Part shown: piece after piece, positions 25,833-39,100 of the stretch
Position numbering within the stretch: the stretch's first letter is position 1
How the letters are laid out: each line of letters starts with the position of its first letter
Assembly (NCBI RefSeq): GCF_029852145.1
Contig: NC_079969.1
Location: 7,626,001-7,690,000 of the forward strand
Origin: Microplitis mediator
Taxonomy: Eukaryota; Arthropoda; Insecta; Hymenoptera; Braconidae
Reading direction: 5' to 3'
DNA length: 64,000 nucleotides
The notes under the pieces: generated by a model
The model's database searches: none
Told to the model about the DNA's origin: nothing
The model's input: the letters and a program-made list of their open reading frames with translations, nothing else
Translations under genes and position numbers: made by a program

Positions 25833-28800
25833 TTACAAATAAGTACAAGATTTTCCGTAATTATACACAAAACTTGTTGCGTCATTAGGACAATTGAAGG
25901 CATCGGAAAAATGTTCAGTACTCGTTACGGCCTTGAAGTAACCAAATTCAAAAATATTATATTTGCCATCAATAACTTTGGGCCAGTTTGAAGTATCCAT
26001 GCAACTAATGCGCACAGAATCAATCCAGAAGAGTTGATTATTCGTGTAGGGTAATCCCGGTAACGCAGGCTCGATTCCGTTATTTTTTACCCACCGTTGG
26101 TAGGCCAGGTATGCGATCTTGTAACCCATATAGAAACTAACTCGCCAGCTTACCTTCGCATTATTGGCCTGTAACAAAAATATATCAATGAGTTAATAAA
26201 ATGAAATTATGACAACATTGAATTATAATGAGATAGTGATTGTTATACATATTGTTGGACTTCTTCAAAGTTGGTATAGTTATCATACTGATGACGGAAA
26301 CATGAAATCAATTCTTCATTTGACTTATGCTCGGCATGGTAGATAACTTTCGAAAGCTCTATAGCAATTATTGGTGCCAAGCGACCGAAGTTCACGTGCA
26401 TTGGATATTTGGGGTCGAAAATCGGTTCTCGAAACATACCCATCGATATATCTGTAACCAGAAATAAAAAATCAATCAATCATATCAATAATAAATTTTG
26501 TCTTTGATAAATCAGATTTAAATTCTTACATATTCTTCCAAAAGTACTGAAAGCAAAATTAAATTTCATTGGATTGATTGCATTCTTAAGGCCTAGACTG
26601 GTAACATTATTAAATTTTTTATTTGTATTGAATAATTCCAAATTTAATAAGGTCTGGAAATAATTATTGGTATCAATTTCCAAATTTTTGTAGTAATCAT
26701 CAAAGTCACTGTCGCTTTTATCTCTTTCTTCAAAACCAATAACAAATTTCGTATTTTTAATTATCTCAATATCGTCTTTCTTTTCTTCCTGGTTCATCCA
26801 AGTTGACTCATTGATTAAATCCACCAGTACCGCTTTCAAATTAGCGATAATTTCTTCAATGCCATTTACGATCTCACTGCCGATGTAATTTTTAGCGTAC
26901 AATAAATTAACAGCGGGCCCTAGATATTTTTTGACAACGCCCACGCAAGAGAGCTCGCGCGTCATATCTTCACAGGTCTGGGTTAGACAATATTCGCGTT
27001 TTAACTCACGATATTCTTCCGTCAAATAGGGAACCGTATTTTGAATCGTTTTCCATACAGCGTAATTTGCTAACACATGTTTTGGAGTTTTCTCAAAAAG
27101 TTCAATGAAATTTGGGAGAGATTCTGTTTCCCATAGAGAAAGTTCAGAAATTTTTATAGGAGTTTCAAGGTTATTTATTATGACATTGTTGATTAATTTA
27201 TCCCAATTTATTGACGGCCATTTTTTGATTAATTCTTCAATCGTTATTTCATTAGAACCGTTCCCTGAATGTTTGCCCAAACGAACCTGAACAAATAAAT
27301 TTAAATAAATGTTCCGAAAATTTTTATTAAAACAGTTAAAGTCGTCCCGGTGCAAGAATGGGATTTTATTTTCTACACAGAAAAAAGGATTTCTGGGCAC
27401 AAAAAAAAATTTTTTATTATGAAATGAAAACAAAAATTTCAAGTTATTTATCGACCTAGAATATATAAATTAATCTACTTGAAATTTAATTATCGATTAG
27501 ATTGTTCGAAAATATCCAATAAACTTTCTGTTAAGTTCAAATATTTTTAATAATTCTTTTGAAATTGAATTAAATATTAGATTATTTTGAGTTATCCATT
27601 CAAAATCAAATTATCAATTAAATGGATTCATATAGAAATTTTAAAAATTAAACGAATAATTTCATGGTGAGAAAATTACAACTTTTTTTTTAATAAAAAT
27701 TAAAATTGTTTTCATTAAAAAATCAGCAACCCTGTTTAAAAAGTCATGTATTATCCTCATGATTTTAGTCTCAATTTTTTAAATTTTTTAGTAATTTTCG
27801 CAAGGCTGTAATCGTGAAAAATAATCGTATTAAGATTTGAAAAAAAAAGCATTTTGTAGCTTTAAATTTCTACTAGTTTCGCTGCATTTTGATAAATGAT
27901 TTTTTAGATCTGCAACTTTTGCGTAAACATGAAAAATATCGCGAGACAAAAATTTTCAATATTTTTTTTTTTTTTCCAAAGTCCATGGGCTGTGGGATAA
28001 TTTTTCCAGCTAAACTAATGCATAGGCCGGTTACCAAATTTATTCAGCTTTAATTTGCATTTTCTTGGAGTTTTGTACAACTTCTCGCTGAGATATTAGC
28101 CTTCAAAATGATCCTATTGGTTTTAATCATGGATATTTCAGGTACCAATGATCGCACAGTAAATTGGAGGGCGGGGTTAAAAACTCGAATAAATTCCCTG
28201 TAAGACCCCTTCATCAGTTTTTGGAAAAATTTTTTTTTTTATTTTTAACATCCCTTAGAAGTAAATACAAAAAAATACCTTTTTTCGGTTTTTCAGTAAA
28301 TCAACCGCTGCTTTGTAAATATCAATGAAGAGACTAATGTTTGCAGATTTTTGTTAGCTTAATGTACCCCCAATAACCCTGTACATTTTTTAATTGATCT
28401 ATCGAACTGTTTTACCGGACGATTGATCGCAGTTTTGCAAAAGAATTAAAGGAATAAGTTTTGTTCCTTTAATAAAGTAATCATCACTAAAATGAAAAAA
28501 TAATTTTTTTTTCTTATCTTCCATTTTTGCGTTGGTTACTCAGTAAATGTGAAAAAAAGAGAAAAAAAAAACATTTCCAAAAAATGTCATAAATAGTCAA
28601 AAAAAAATAGAATTAAAACTTGGTTTTTGTGTTCGAAATTTTTTTCTTTTTCTCTTTTCTTCATATTCACTGAGTAATCAACGCAAAAAATGGAAGAAAA
28701 GTAAAAAAAAAATTGAAAAGTAAAAAAAAAAGTGAAAAAAAAATTTTTTCATTTTGGTGATGATTACTTTTTTAAAGGAACAAAACTTATTCCTTGAATT

Positions 28801-31800
28801 CTTTTGCAAAACTGCGATCAATCACCTTGAAAAAACGATTAGATAGATCAATTAAAAAATGTACAGGGTTATTGGGGGTACATTAAGCTAACAAAAATCT
28901 GCAAACATTAGTCTCTTCATTGATATTTACAAAGCAGCGGTTGATTCACTGAAAAACCGAAAAAGGCATTTTTTTGTACTTACTTCTAATGGATGTTAAA
29001 AATAGAAAAGAAAATTTTTCCAAAAAATGATAAAGGGGTCTTACAGGGAATTTATTCAAGTTTTTAACCCCGCCCTCCAATTTACTGTGCGATCATTGGT
29101 ACCTGAAATATCGATGATTAAAACCAATAGGATCATTTTTCGTTTGAACGCTGATATCTCAGCGACAAGTTGTAAAAAACTCCAAAAAAATGCAAATTTA
29201 ATCTGAATAAATTTGCTAACCGGCCTATGCATTGGTTTAGCTGGAAAAATTATTCCAGAGCCCATGGACTTTGGAAAAAAAAAAAAAATATTGAAAATTT
29301 TTCATGTTTACGCAAAAGTTGCAGGTCTAAAAAATTATTTATCAAAATACAGCGAAACTAGTAGAGATTTCAAGCTTCAAAATACTCTTTTTTAAGTCTC
29401 GATACGATTATTTTTCACGACGTTACAGCATAAATTTGCATGCGTCATGCATGCTTATGTATGATAGTACAAAGCCATACTTAGTCAAGCGTTTATGCGT
29501 AACCATTTTTTTGCGCCCTAAGAAAATTTTCGTTTTCAATCCATAATGCAAAAATTTTTTTAGGGCAAATAAAAATTATTTGCGCCAATAAATCCTTATT
29601 TTCTGAGTCAATCCACGACTTCCAAATTTTTCCATCGTGGATTTAATCCCGGGACGACGATACTGAAAAATGTTTTTATTACCTCTAAAATTTTTCGTTC
29701 GAATTCGACGATTTCATCAATATCTTTTGAAACATCTCGTTTGTTTCCTAGTAAAGTAGAAATTTTCGCAATATAATTCTGGTAAGCAGCATTCAGTTTA
29801 TCCGAAGAATTGGAACTTTTGTGATTCCACTCTTCTGGTACGGCCTGCAAGTAAATTCTTCTTTTGACAAACTACTCAAGAAATAAAAATCGTATATTTT
29901 AAAAAATTAACTTACGTAGATAAAGTATTTCATTGACCCTTCATTGAAATACGGGTATATTTCAGGTTCGATGTTCAAAAAAGCATCGAAATTCAGACCG
30001 ATTTTCTTGGATTCAATAGTGAAGTCTACCCAGTCGAAATTAGAGTCTTTGACGCCTGTCAAAAGAGGCCAGCCGCCCAATTTTTCGACAACTTTTTTCA
30101 GTACATCCAAAGCTTGTTGTCCAACGGCCTCTGGAAAATCGAATTTATTACGTTCAATGATATAATGGAGATTTATTTTAAGCCAATTTAAATGTACTCA
30201 CTATCACTCATACATGTTTTGTAAAGATCCTCGATAAGCTTGAATGGTTTTAAGTTTATTGACATTTGATTCTGAATCAAATCATCCATTTTCTTATCTA
30301 CGACGGAAACGAAGTTGCTTGATACTTCTGGGTTTCCTTTGGCATTGCCACAAGCGAATTGGTAGAAATTATCACAGGGACTGACATCGGTATTGCGATA
30401 TTTAAGAATATCAGCTGCTGTAAAACAAAAATTAGCTAAGACCTATCGTAATCTCCTTAGCACAGAAATTATTCTTGTTTGAAATGCTGTGGTGTCATAG
30501 TAAAGCCGGACTATGTTGGCCACTTGACGGAAATTGAAGTAAACACATGCAAAAATTACTATGGTCATCGAACAATTTACAATGGTTACAGTAATTTGCG
30601 ATATAATCGTTGTAAATTTTACGATAGCCATAGTGTTTTTCGTTGGGTTTATTTCAATTTCTGAAGATGGCCAACATGGTCCGACTTTACTATGACATCA
30701 AAGTATTTCAAACGAAGATAATTTCTTTGTGTAGATAATCCATATATTCATATTGATCTACTTATAAGATCTACTACGATCTTGAAAATGGCACCAATTA
30801 TATCTACATATAGATCGCAACTACTTCTTTTCAGTCGTTAGTTGCCCATTTCTTTAACTATACCTGACTAAAAACTCCGATTTAAAGTCAGTTGGATGTC
30901 GGAAACGCTTATGAAGCGCCCTCACGTCCCAATTCGAATCAATCAGAGTTTTTAATTAGGAATCCTGATGCAATGTTAAATATTTATTCTTACACTTAAA
31001 TATACAATTATACTAAAAAAACTTACTTATATTTTTCATATTCCCAATAGTAGCTGACGTTCCAAATGGAACAATGAAGCAAATAATTCCTATGATTGGA
31101 ATGAGTCGATCCATTTCCCTTCGCCTACTGCAATAATCAAAAATATTTATTACAAAACTAATTTTAACCACCCGGATCGAAAAATTAGATCTGATTCAAA
31201 ATAAATGGAAATTCTAATGTTTTTTATTGAATTTAAATTTTTAAATCGTATATACATTATATGGGAATTTATTCAGTTTTTGTCGAAACTGTTCCCTATT
31301 CAAGCCAATTGCAGACGTTTTCGTTCTATATTTAGTCTGCTTTTAGATTAAAAAGAGACATTTTTCTGTTAAAATTATTAGTCTGTTCATTTGTTTTTAG
31401 GACAAAGATAGACTTTTTTTTACTATAATTTTTAGTCTACTTTTAATCGCCTATAGATCAAAAGCAAGGCTTTTTTAAAATATAAACAATAATAATCTAG
31501 ATTTATAAATTTATTTTAATTTTCTTGATATTTGAAACATGCCAGGGTTGCATATTTTTTCAATTTAAAAAATCACAATTACTGTTTTAAAAAAAATTAA
31601 TAATTGAAATGATTCTGATTATGAATTTTTTTCGAAAATGGGAAATGAAAGTCATTTTAATTTTTATTTCGAAGAAATATTTAATGTAAATTATAATAAT
31701 TAATTGTTTTGTTCTAAATTGAAGCGATTTTAATTTTTTGTAAAATAGGTAATTAAAAGTATTTCAATTTCCAATTTTTTGGAAAATGGATAATTAAATT

Positions 31801-32867
31801 ATTACAATTTATTAGTTTTGAAAGGAAGAATCGTTGTGATATTCTAAAGTTTTTTCCTACGATGCATCGTTAGCTAGTTATAAACATCAGAAGACGCAAA
31901 ATGAATTTTTTCAATGTTATTCTTATGGAAAATAGAAAAGTGAGATACAGAACCTTTTAATGTTAATATTAAGTGCTCTAATTTTCAAAGGCGTATTTTT
32001 ATATCTAAATCAAAGTTTTGAACCTGTTTCCGAACGAAAATTTTTTTTTTTTTTTTTTTTTAACAACATATTATTACATGTTTTATTTTTCGAATTCTGC
32101 GGTGCCAATTTTTTAATGAAAAAAATTACAATCGCGTGATTATTAAAAAAATGAATAATTAAAATGATTTGAATTATCTACTTTTTTGTAAATGGATAAT
32201 TAATAGGATTTTGATGTTTAATTTGTAAGAAAATGGATTCATGACATTTCTTTCATTTTTCATTTTCCAAAAAATGGAAAAAAATCTAATTAATCCATTC
32301 TTCAAAAAATGGATAATGAAAAAAATTTAATTAATCCATACAAAAATTATTAATCAAAATAATTTTAATTCAAACATTTATTTTTAATTAATCAATTATT
32401 TCGATAATGCATTTAAAAAAATCGATTTTTTGCAACCCTGAAATATGCTAGTGCGCTTTCATGATAAAATGTCACAGGTATATTGATGGTTCCTAATCCC
32501 AAAATAATTTTTGATTTTTTACAGTAAATCATAAAAATTTCTTGCCATTTTAAGACTAATTTTATTACTTTTATTCAACATTATAAATATTTAGTCAAGA
32601 CAACTAAAAAAAAATTGTCAAACTATCATTTTAACTGCCGACATTTTTAAGCAAAAAGACACTAAGTAATATGGTAAACAAAACATAATAAATTCTATTA
32701 CTTTGAATATTTTTTATAAATATTGTCTATAAATGAAAATATCACGTTTAGTTGCGTTAAGTTAGACTTAAATCAGATCAAATTTGTCAACCCGGGCAAA
32801 ATACGTAATATTATTTAAATAAGTAGTAGAATTACCTGCAATGCCTGTTGCCGTTCACCAAAACCAT
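25833..32867 (-). CDS. Neprilysin-like pseudo-peptidase A (M13 family, catalytic residues lost)
   Basis: Eight coding exons: 32,836-32,867; 31,027-31,127; 30,202-30,417; 29,916-30,130; 29,683-29,844; 26,530-27,286; 26,249-26,451; 25,833-26,168. All introns are GT-AG and all phases close, giving 673 residues (typical M13 length is about 670-770). A short basic N-terminus (to about residue 18) precedes a hydrophobic signal/anchor segment (about 19-33) ending in GTSA. The conserved PCDNFYQFACG starts the M13 N-domain at 58-68, and the C-terminal domain keeps YPM..N (510-515), CFRHQY and the final FNCP...C. Where active enzymes have HExxH this protein has IELSK (525-529). The following FDDxGRxxD...WW segment is deleted, and the ENxxD and NAFY motifs are absent, so zinc binding and proteolysis are not expected. 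The CxxxxC exon present in C, D and E is missing. Leftmost gene of the array; the role may be binding or decoy. TATAAATA lies 75 bp upstream of the ATG. Confidence 0.88.
27805..29430. mobile_element. 1.6-kb palindromic (foldback) element in an intron of gene A
   Basis: The left arm begins near 27,805 (GGCTGTAATCGTGAAAAATA) and the right arm ends near 29,430 (TATTTTTCACGACGTTACAGC). The arms of about 800 bp are reverse complements over nearly their whole length, meeting near 28,620-28,660. Shared blocks include AAAGGAACAAAACTT, GGGGGTACATTAAGCTAA and GATCATTGGTACCTGAAATA. It lies in the 2.4-kb intron between exons 5 and 6 of gene A. The one-arm relative at 6,970-7,990 shows it is a repeat family. 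Open frames inside are not genes. Confidence 0.75.
30458..30738. mobile_element. Inverted-repeat element in intron 2 of gene A
   Basis: The left arm (CACAGAAATTATTCTTGTTT..., GTCATAGTAAAGCCGGACTA, GGAAATTGAAGTAAAC) is mirrored on the right (GTTTATTTCAATTTC, TGGTCCGACTTTACTATGAC, AAACGAAGATAATTTCTTTGTG). Arms are about 90 bp and total length about 280 bp. Confidence 0.7.
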
Positions 32868-32941
32868 AGTTAACTTTTAAACGTTATTTCCTCTTCGAAA
32901 TTTGAGAACTTAGTAACCCGTTTGTGTCAGATCTAAGCTCT

Positions 32942-32949
32942 TATTTATA
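32942..32949 (-). promoter_or_regulatory. TATA box of neprilysin-like gene A
   Basis: TATAAATA followed by AGAGC on the minus strand, 75 bp upstream of the ATG at 32,867. The same TATA plus AAGAG arrangement precedes gene B. Confidence 0.55.
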
Positions 32950-32967
32950 ACCGGACTATCAGAATAA

Positions 32968-33970
32968 GAGAGGGACCTAAATTCATTGATTAAAATTATC
33001 ATATGACTAGTGATGTTGAACTCCATAGCATAGCTAGGTTTGTGTACATGGGGAAATATCGGATAGGCTATCATTAGATTAAGTGCTAGGGTTTCTTAAA
33101 TGCTTCAACATTGTTAGAGTTATTTTTGTGTCCTTGAAAAAATTATTTGATCGAAAAAAAAATAGATCGTAATAAATTATCATTGAATGTTATCTTCCGG
33201 TTATGCTCGTATGTGTTTTTATTTTCGTGTTACTTAACAGTCAATTTAATAATCTCTACACGGTTAAATAAATTCTGTTACGAATGAAGGCCGTTTAATC
33301 TTTTAGGATAAAATAATATTAAACAAGGGGAACTTTTGATCGTTTGTAAATAAATATTTTTGTTTCCTGTAAATAAATTTTTCTGTAACTATGTCAGGTA
33401 TAAAATCACAAAAAAACTAATCCTCTGGTCAATAAAATAATCTGAAATTTTTGTAACTGTCGAAAAAAGTCTATAATTTTTTTTTTTTTTTGGTAATAAC
33501 TTAGATGCTTTTGGCTTACATTTAATTTATGAAGAAAGTATTGGAGATATATAAAAATTACTAGAGCTCTAGACCTTTTTTGTCGAAAATTAAATTCCTT
33601 TTAAAAAAGTATTTATTGTTTTTTGTCAAAAAACTGGTGGTTAAAACGTTTTAATAAAGAGTAAAAAGACAAAATTTATTTTCAGACAAATAATTTTTTT
33701 TTTATTTGATGCATGTGATTGATATATCATTCAACTACACGAAAAAGTACTTTTACAAAATATAATTCTACTTTCATTAAGGGGGACCACTAGTGTGAAA
33801 TTTTGAAAAAAACAATTTTTTTGCATGTTTCGATAGTTTATATTTTCAAAAATAACATACTAAAATTTCAAGGGCATATCTCAAATAGTGTTTTTGAGTT
33901 ACAGCCATCCAAAGAATAGCCGCTTATCGGTTCTCGAAAATACATTTTTTGCAAAATCGCTGTAGTTTAT
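32968..33970. other. Intergenic DNA upstream of gene A
   Basis: AT-rich spacer between the start of gene A and the long palindrome beginning near 33,975. I see no exon in it. Confidence 0.5.
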
Positions 33971-33974
33971 AATA

Positions 33975-34830
33975 GTCCTTTTTGCCCTAATACAGTTCTG
34001 TATGTATTCAAAATTTAAAAAATTAGATCCAAGGCTGTTTCAAGTATATTCTTATCTAATTTTATATAAGGAATTCAAATCTGAAAGTCATTTCTTTGGA
34101 GGCTGGTCAAATTTTTAGTTATTAACAATTTAAATGTTTAAATTATGATATCTTGAAAATTAATTTTTTTTTATACTATCGAATTTGTCATGAAATTTTG
34201 AATAAACAATGTCTGTTATTTTATATAATTATAGATATTTAAATTGTTTAGTAAAAAAGTCATACGGGCGGGCAAAACATGTAAGATGCGCGTGCAGCGT
34301 CTCATGCTTACACACTTACTCACTCACTCGCATATGCTATCCTCTATTAACGCACGAATAATAATCCGATCACTCATGTTATACTCCGTCCCTATTTAAC
34401 AAATGATTTGGACAAGGACGGAGTATGACATGCGAGATCGAATTATTATTCATGCGTTAATAGAGGATAGCATATGCAAGTGAGTGAGTAAGTGTGTAAA
34501 CATGAGACGCTGCGAGCGCATGTTACATGTGTTTGCCCGCCCGTATGACTTTTTTATTAAACAATTTAAATATCTTTGTAAATATCTATAATTAAATAAA
34601 ATAACTAGGACATATTTCATTTAAAATTTGATGACGAATTCAATAGTGTAAAAAAATTTATAAAAACAAATTAATTATCGAGATATCATGCTTTAAACAT
34701 TTAAATTGATAATAACTAAAAATTCGACCAGCCTCCAAAGAAATGAATTTCAGATGCATAAGAGTAAGAATACACTTAAAACAGCCTTTGACATAATTTT
34801 TAAAAATTAGAATACATATAAAGCTGTATT
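33975..34830. mobile_element. Long palindromic element between genes A and knottin peptide
   Basis: Arms of about 420 bp. The outer AT-rich part pairs CTTTGGAGGCTGGTC (near 34,105) with GACCAGCCTCCAAAG (near 34,727). The less AT-rich core (34,262-34,549) pairs ATACGGGCGGGCAAA with TTTGCCCGCCCGTAT and CATATGCTATCCTCTATTAA with its inverse. The centre is near 34,400 between ACTCCGTCC and GGACGGAGT. Non-coding. Confidence 0.75.
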
Positions 34831-35102
34831 ACAAATGTAATTTTGGCAGGCCAACAATGTCAAATTTTTGCGCTAAATTTGAAATTTTTTTTTAAATTCC
34901 ATCATTTTGTTAAATTAAAATTTTTTTTTTAGCCCGAGAGTCATGGTAAGGAAATACCTTCTAGTTTAATAAAATTTTGTTTTTTTTTCATTTCATGCAC
35001 TGTAAAGGTTGATATCACTGCAGTCGTGGGAGGGGGGGGAGGTTCGAAGCAATGAGAGATTGTGAATAACTCGTTGAATTTTGCATTTTTTGGTCTAAAA
35101 AT

Positions 35103-35108
35103 TTTATT
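35103..35108 (-). terminator. Poly(A) signal of the knottin-type gene
   Basis: AATAAA on the minus strand about 108 bp after the stop codon of the small cysteine-rich gene. Confidence 0.5.
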
Positions 35109-35215
35109 CACAACTATATCTTTGAAACGTTAAAACATTCCATGCAGTAGTGTTCTTTACAAAAATTCCCAAAAACCATTTTTTTTTCAGGCGGTCACAT
35201 TTGTGCTCCCCGCCT

Positions 35216-35460
35216 CTAATAAGGATCAGCACAGAAATTAAAGTTGCCTCGTTCTGAATAACCGCACAATTTAGTGCAACATTCTTCATTTCTTCGACAC
35301 TATTCATAAGAATTATAATAAGTAGTGATATAAATATATGAATAATTAAAGAATATTTTATTATATTTACGGCATATCCATGTCCTAGACAAGCTTCGAC
35401 TGTGATTTCAGTATTCGAAATAATGACGAGAATCGCAAAAAATGCTAACAGTATCTTCAT
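35216..35460 (-). CDS. Small secreted cysteine-rich peptide with knottin (ICK-type) cysteine pattern
   Basis: Two exons, 35,371-35,460 and 35,216-35,299, joined by a 71-bp GT-AG phase-0 intron, encode 57 residues. Residues 1 to about 22 are a clear signal peptide (MKILLAFFAILVIISNTEIT onward). The mature part of about 35 residues holds exactly six cysteines spaced C-X6-C-X5-CC-X3-C-X10-C, the inhibitor cystine knot arrangement. The intron falls exactly before the second cysteine. A TATA-like TTTATAAAAA lies near 35,542-35,551 and AATAAA at 35,103-35,108, so the unit looks complete. Knottins serve as venom peptides, antimicrobials or receptor/channel ligands; the target here is unknown. It sits between pseudo-peptidase genes A and B on the same strand. 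Reading through the intron gives a 118-codon frame that hides the cysteine pattern, so the spliced model is preferred. Confidence 0.75.
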
Positions 35461-36156
35461 TATTTCATTATTAAATCAATTTAAATTCTAGAGTATTACA
35501 ATAAATACAAAAAGAATTATTTCGTGCAGTGATTAAAATAATTTTTATAAATTTAAAGTTATTAAATATACAAGCGAAGTATTATCCGGCTACAATAAAG
35601 TTAATGGATTTAAAATGAAAATTTTTATCGGCTTGTGTATGAAACCCATATTTGTAATAGTTGATACGAAATAACAAAATATATTGTTACAATTGCGATC
35701 AAAAGAAAGAAAGAATTGAAAATATTTATCTTAAGGGGAGCGTGAGGTCATTCTGGTCTTCATATACTCCAAGTCACCAATTAAAAACAAAAATTATATT
35801 TATAACTCTGACTGCATGACTATATGACGCTGTCTTCAGATATTTAACGGCGTTTTTCTTCGTGCATTCATTAAATAAACTACTGTATACATCTAGTGAC
35901 ATCGAGTATAATACCGATTCCACTTGATGTATAAGAAACTATTTAACTAGAGTAAACTATACTGAACAACAAACGTTAGTTTTGTGTTAAGCCATATTTA
36001 ACAGGAGCCTTGAAATTCAACATGTTTTCTATTTTTTGAGTAGATTTTTTATTTATTACAAAATCTGAACTTAATTACACATTACAGTAACAACTAATAA
36101 AAATACCTAAATATTAATGATTCATTATATTATAGACAATAGAATATTAACAGAAA
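35461..36156. other. Intergenic DNA between knottin gene and gene B
   Basis: Promoter side of the knottin gene (TATA-like site near 35,542-35,551) and 3' flank of gene B, whose AATAAA lies at 36,048-36,053 (minus strand). Otherwise plain AT-rich sequence. Confidence 0.5.
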
Positions 36157-39100
36157 TCATAAATAACTACATGATTTTCCATAAAATTTAATGAATGATT
36201 TATCACTTGAACAATTGAAGTCATCGTGGAATTCCCGGATGCTTGTCAATATTTTTGCGTAATAAAATTCAAAACCTGTGTATTTGTTATCAATTATTTT
36301 CGGCTCATTTGGTAAATCATCTGTACATAAATTCTGTGCGGAATTGATCCAGAATAATTGATTATTCGAGTAGGGTAATTGCTGTAGCGCTGGTTCCTCA
36401 ACATTTTTACTAGCTCGTCGGTAAGCTAGATATGAAATTTTCATACTCATTTGCGCAGTAATTTGTGGTATTACTGAAAAATCTAATACCTGAAACGAAA
36501 AATTTGTTGAACTTATGTTGATTTTATTAAAATAACCAATAGATATTTTTTATATGTTATCAATATTACGTTTGCTGTCGATTTATGATGAGTATTGTTC
36601 AATATATTTAATTGATTTCGAAAGCATGTTATTGTTTCATTATTAATGGCGTTGTCATGACCAAAATCTTTTACTAAAGTGGTAATACTTTCGATGAGTT
36701 CATTGGCAATAGATGTTCCCAAGTAACCGTAATTTACGTACATTGGATAGTTAACATCAAAGAATGGTTTGCTTAGTGACGGCAGTGGTATGTCTATAAA
36801 AAAAAACACATATGTATTTCAATGCACAGCAAAACCATGGATCCATGGATATCCAAAATGGGACAAATAGGGTAGAAGTATCATTTAAGGCCACTGCTCG
36901 ATTTTCGGACATTTAATACTTGATTTTAATTAATGTAGAACTTCTAAATTTGAAGGAGATTAGAACTTCAAGTTGAAATTTTTTCACATTTTAATAGTAA
37001 AAAAGAAAAAAGTAGATTTAGGTTTTTATGTGGACGAATCTTAAATCAGATTAGAATGTTTTTTTTTCGTGCATGGGTGGCCAAAAACGATACTTCTACC
37101 CTAGACTTGAGTAGATCGTAGATCTAAACTAATTTCTCTGAGCATATTTTATATCAAAAATGGCCTGATGCATACATATGTATATATGGGACACTTTATG
37201 CCAAATTTTGAATTTTCGATTTGTCTGATTTTTATATTTTTTTGAATCCTAATTAAAAAAGACTGAAAATTTTTGATAGATATTTTTCAGTATAATAAAC
37301 ATTTGTAAAATACAGTAATCATATTTAGTTTATTTTTCAAAAATTTATAGGCAAAAAAGGAAAACAATTATTTTTCAAAAACAGCAAATCGAATAAATTT
37401 GAAAATTCGCGTGTAAGCTTTTTTCAATAAGTACCCGATGAAAAAAAATTTTATACAATTGTATAAAATTATATACAAAAAATGGCCCGATCCAATTGTA
37501 TACCATTCTATATAATTATGTACAATTTTATACGAATTATATACAATTCTATATAATTGCAATATATAGAATTGTATACAATTGGATCGGGCCATTTTTT
37601 CTATCCAATTATATATAGTCTATATATAATTGATACATAATTCTATACAATTGTATAAAATCTTTTTTCATCGGGTAATAAGAAAACAATTGTAATTCTG
37701 GCATATATACTTATATACATATAATTATCTATAAATATATAAGAAAAAAAAATACTTACATATTTTTCCTGATATATTCAAAGGATAAAAACTGTCAAAA
37801 AGTTTAATTGAACTTTCAGCATCCAAGCCCGTACTGTTATCAAATCTATTTTCAATGCTAAATAACTCTAAATTCAGTAGCGTCTGGAAATAATTATCCG
37901 TATCAACTTCTAACTTTTCGTAGTATTTAACGAATTCTTCGTCACTTTTATTTTTTTCCTCGTAACCAATAACAAATTGCGTATTTTTGATTATCTCAAT
38001 CTCCACTTTCTTGGTTTCTTGGTCCATCCAAGTTGACTCATTGACCAAATTCACTAGAACCTCTTTCAAATTATCTATCATATTACTAATAACCGTGTCG
38101 ATGTCATTCTTGTAGTAATTTTTAGCGTACAGTAAATTTACAGCGGGTGCTAAATGTCGTTTCACGACGCCAACGCAAGAGAGCGCGTGTGTCGCATTTT
38201 CGCATTTTTGAGTCAAACAGTATTCGCGTTTTAGGTTACGATACTTTTCACTTAAACGGGGAATCGTGTTTTGAATTATTTTCCATACTGCGTAATTTGC
38301 TTGGACATGTCTCGGAGTTTTTGCCAAGAGTTCAATGAATTCGGAGACGGCATGACTGGACCATAAAGTTATTTCGGTTATTTCTACAGGAGTTTTGAGG
38401 TTACGTATTATAATATTGTTTATTAATTCATTCCAATTTATTGACGGCCATCTTTTTATCAATTCTTGGATTGTCAATTTTTCTCTGTAAGCTTCTTTAT
38501 AGTTTTGCAAATTTATCTGAAATAACAAATTTAATAAATATCAAAATTTGATAGTCAGATAAGAAACTCAAACTCAAAATATTTACTTCCGAAATCCGGC
38601 TTTCAAATTCAATAATTTCGTTTATTTCCTTCGAGGAATTTTGTTTGTTTTTTAATAACGCAAATACGTTCGCGATATATTTTCCGTAAGCAACCAACAG
38701 AGGGTCAGAAGCATTGGTAACAGGATCTTTGAATTCGGCTGGCGCAATCTATAAAAAAAAGTCCCTTTTACTTTTGAAAAAAAAGTTCTTCTCAAAATAA
38801 TAAATTAGAGGTCAATAAATTCTTACGTCTATTAAATATCTTATGGAAGTTTTATTTAATTCCACTAGCCGCCAGGGTTTCAAATCCAAAAAATAATTAA
38901 TATCCAGCCCTATTTTTTTTGATCCTATTGTAAAGTCGATCCAGTCGAAATTCGACTCTTTCCATTCGTCATTTTCGAATACTGGCCAATTGCCCAATTT
39001 TTTAAGAATTCGGTCTAGGATAGCTAAAGCTTCTTGTCCCATGGCATCTAAAAAAAAAAACACTGTACTAAAATATACAATAACTCTAAAATCTTTTACA

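Noticed and set aside
35104..35460. 118-codon unspliced reading of the small secreted gene
   Set aside because: It reads through a GT-AG intron; the spliced form gives a six-cysteine knottin pattern and a proper stop.
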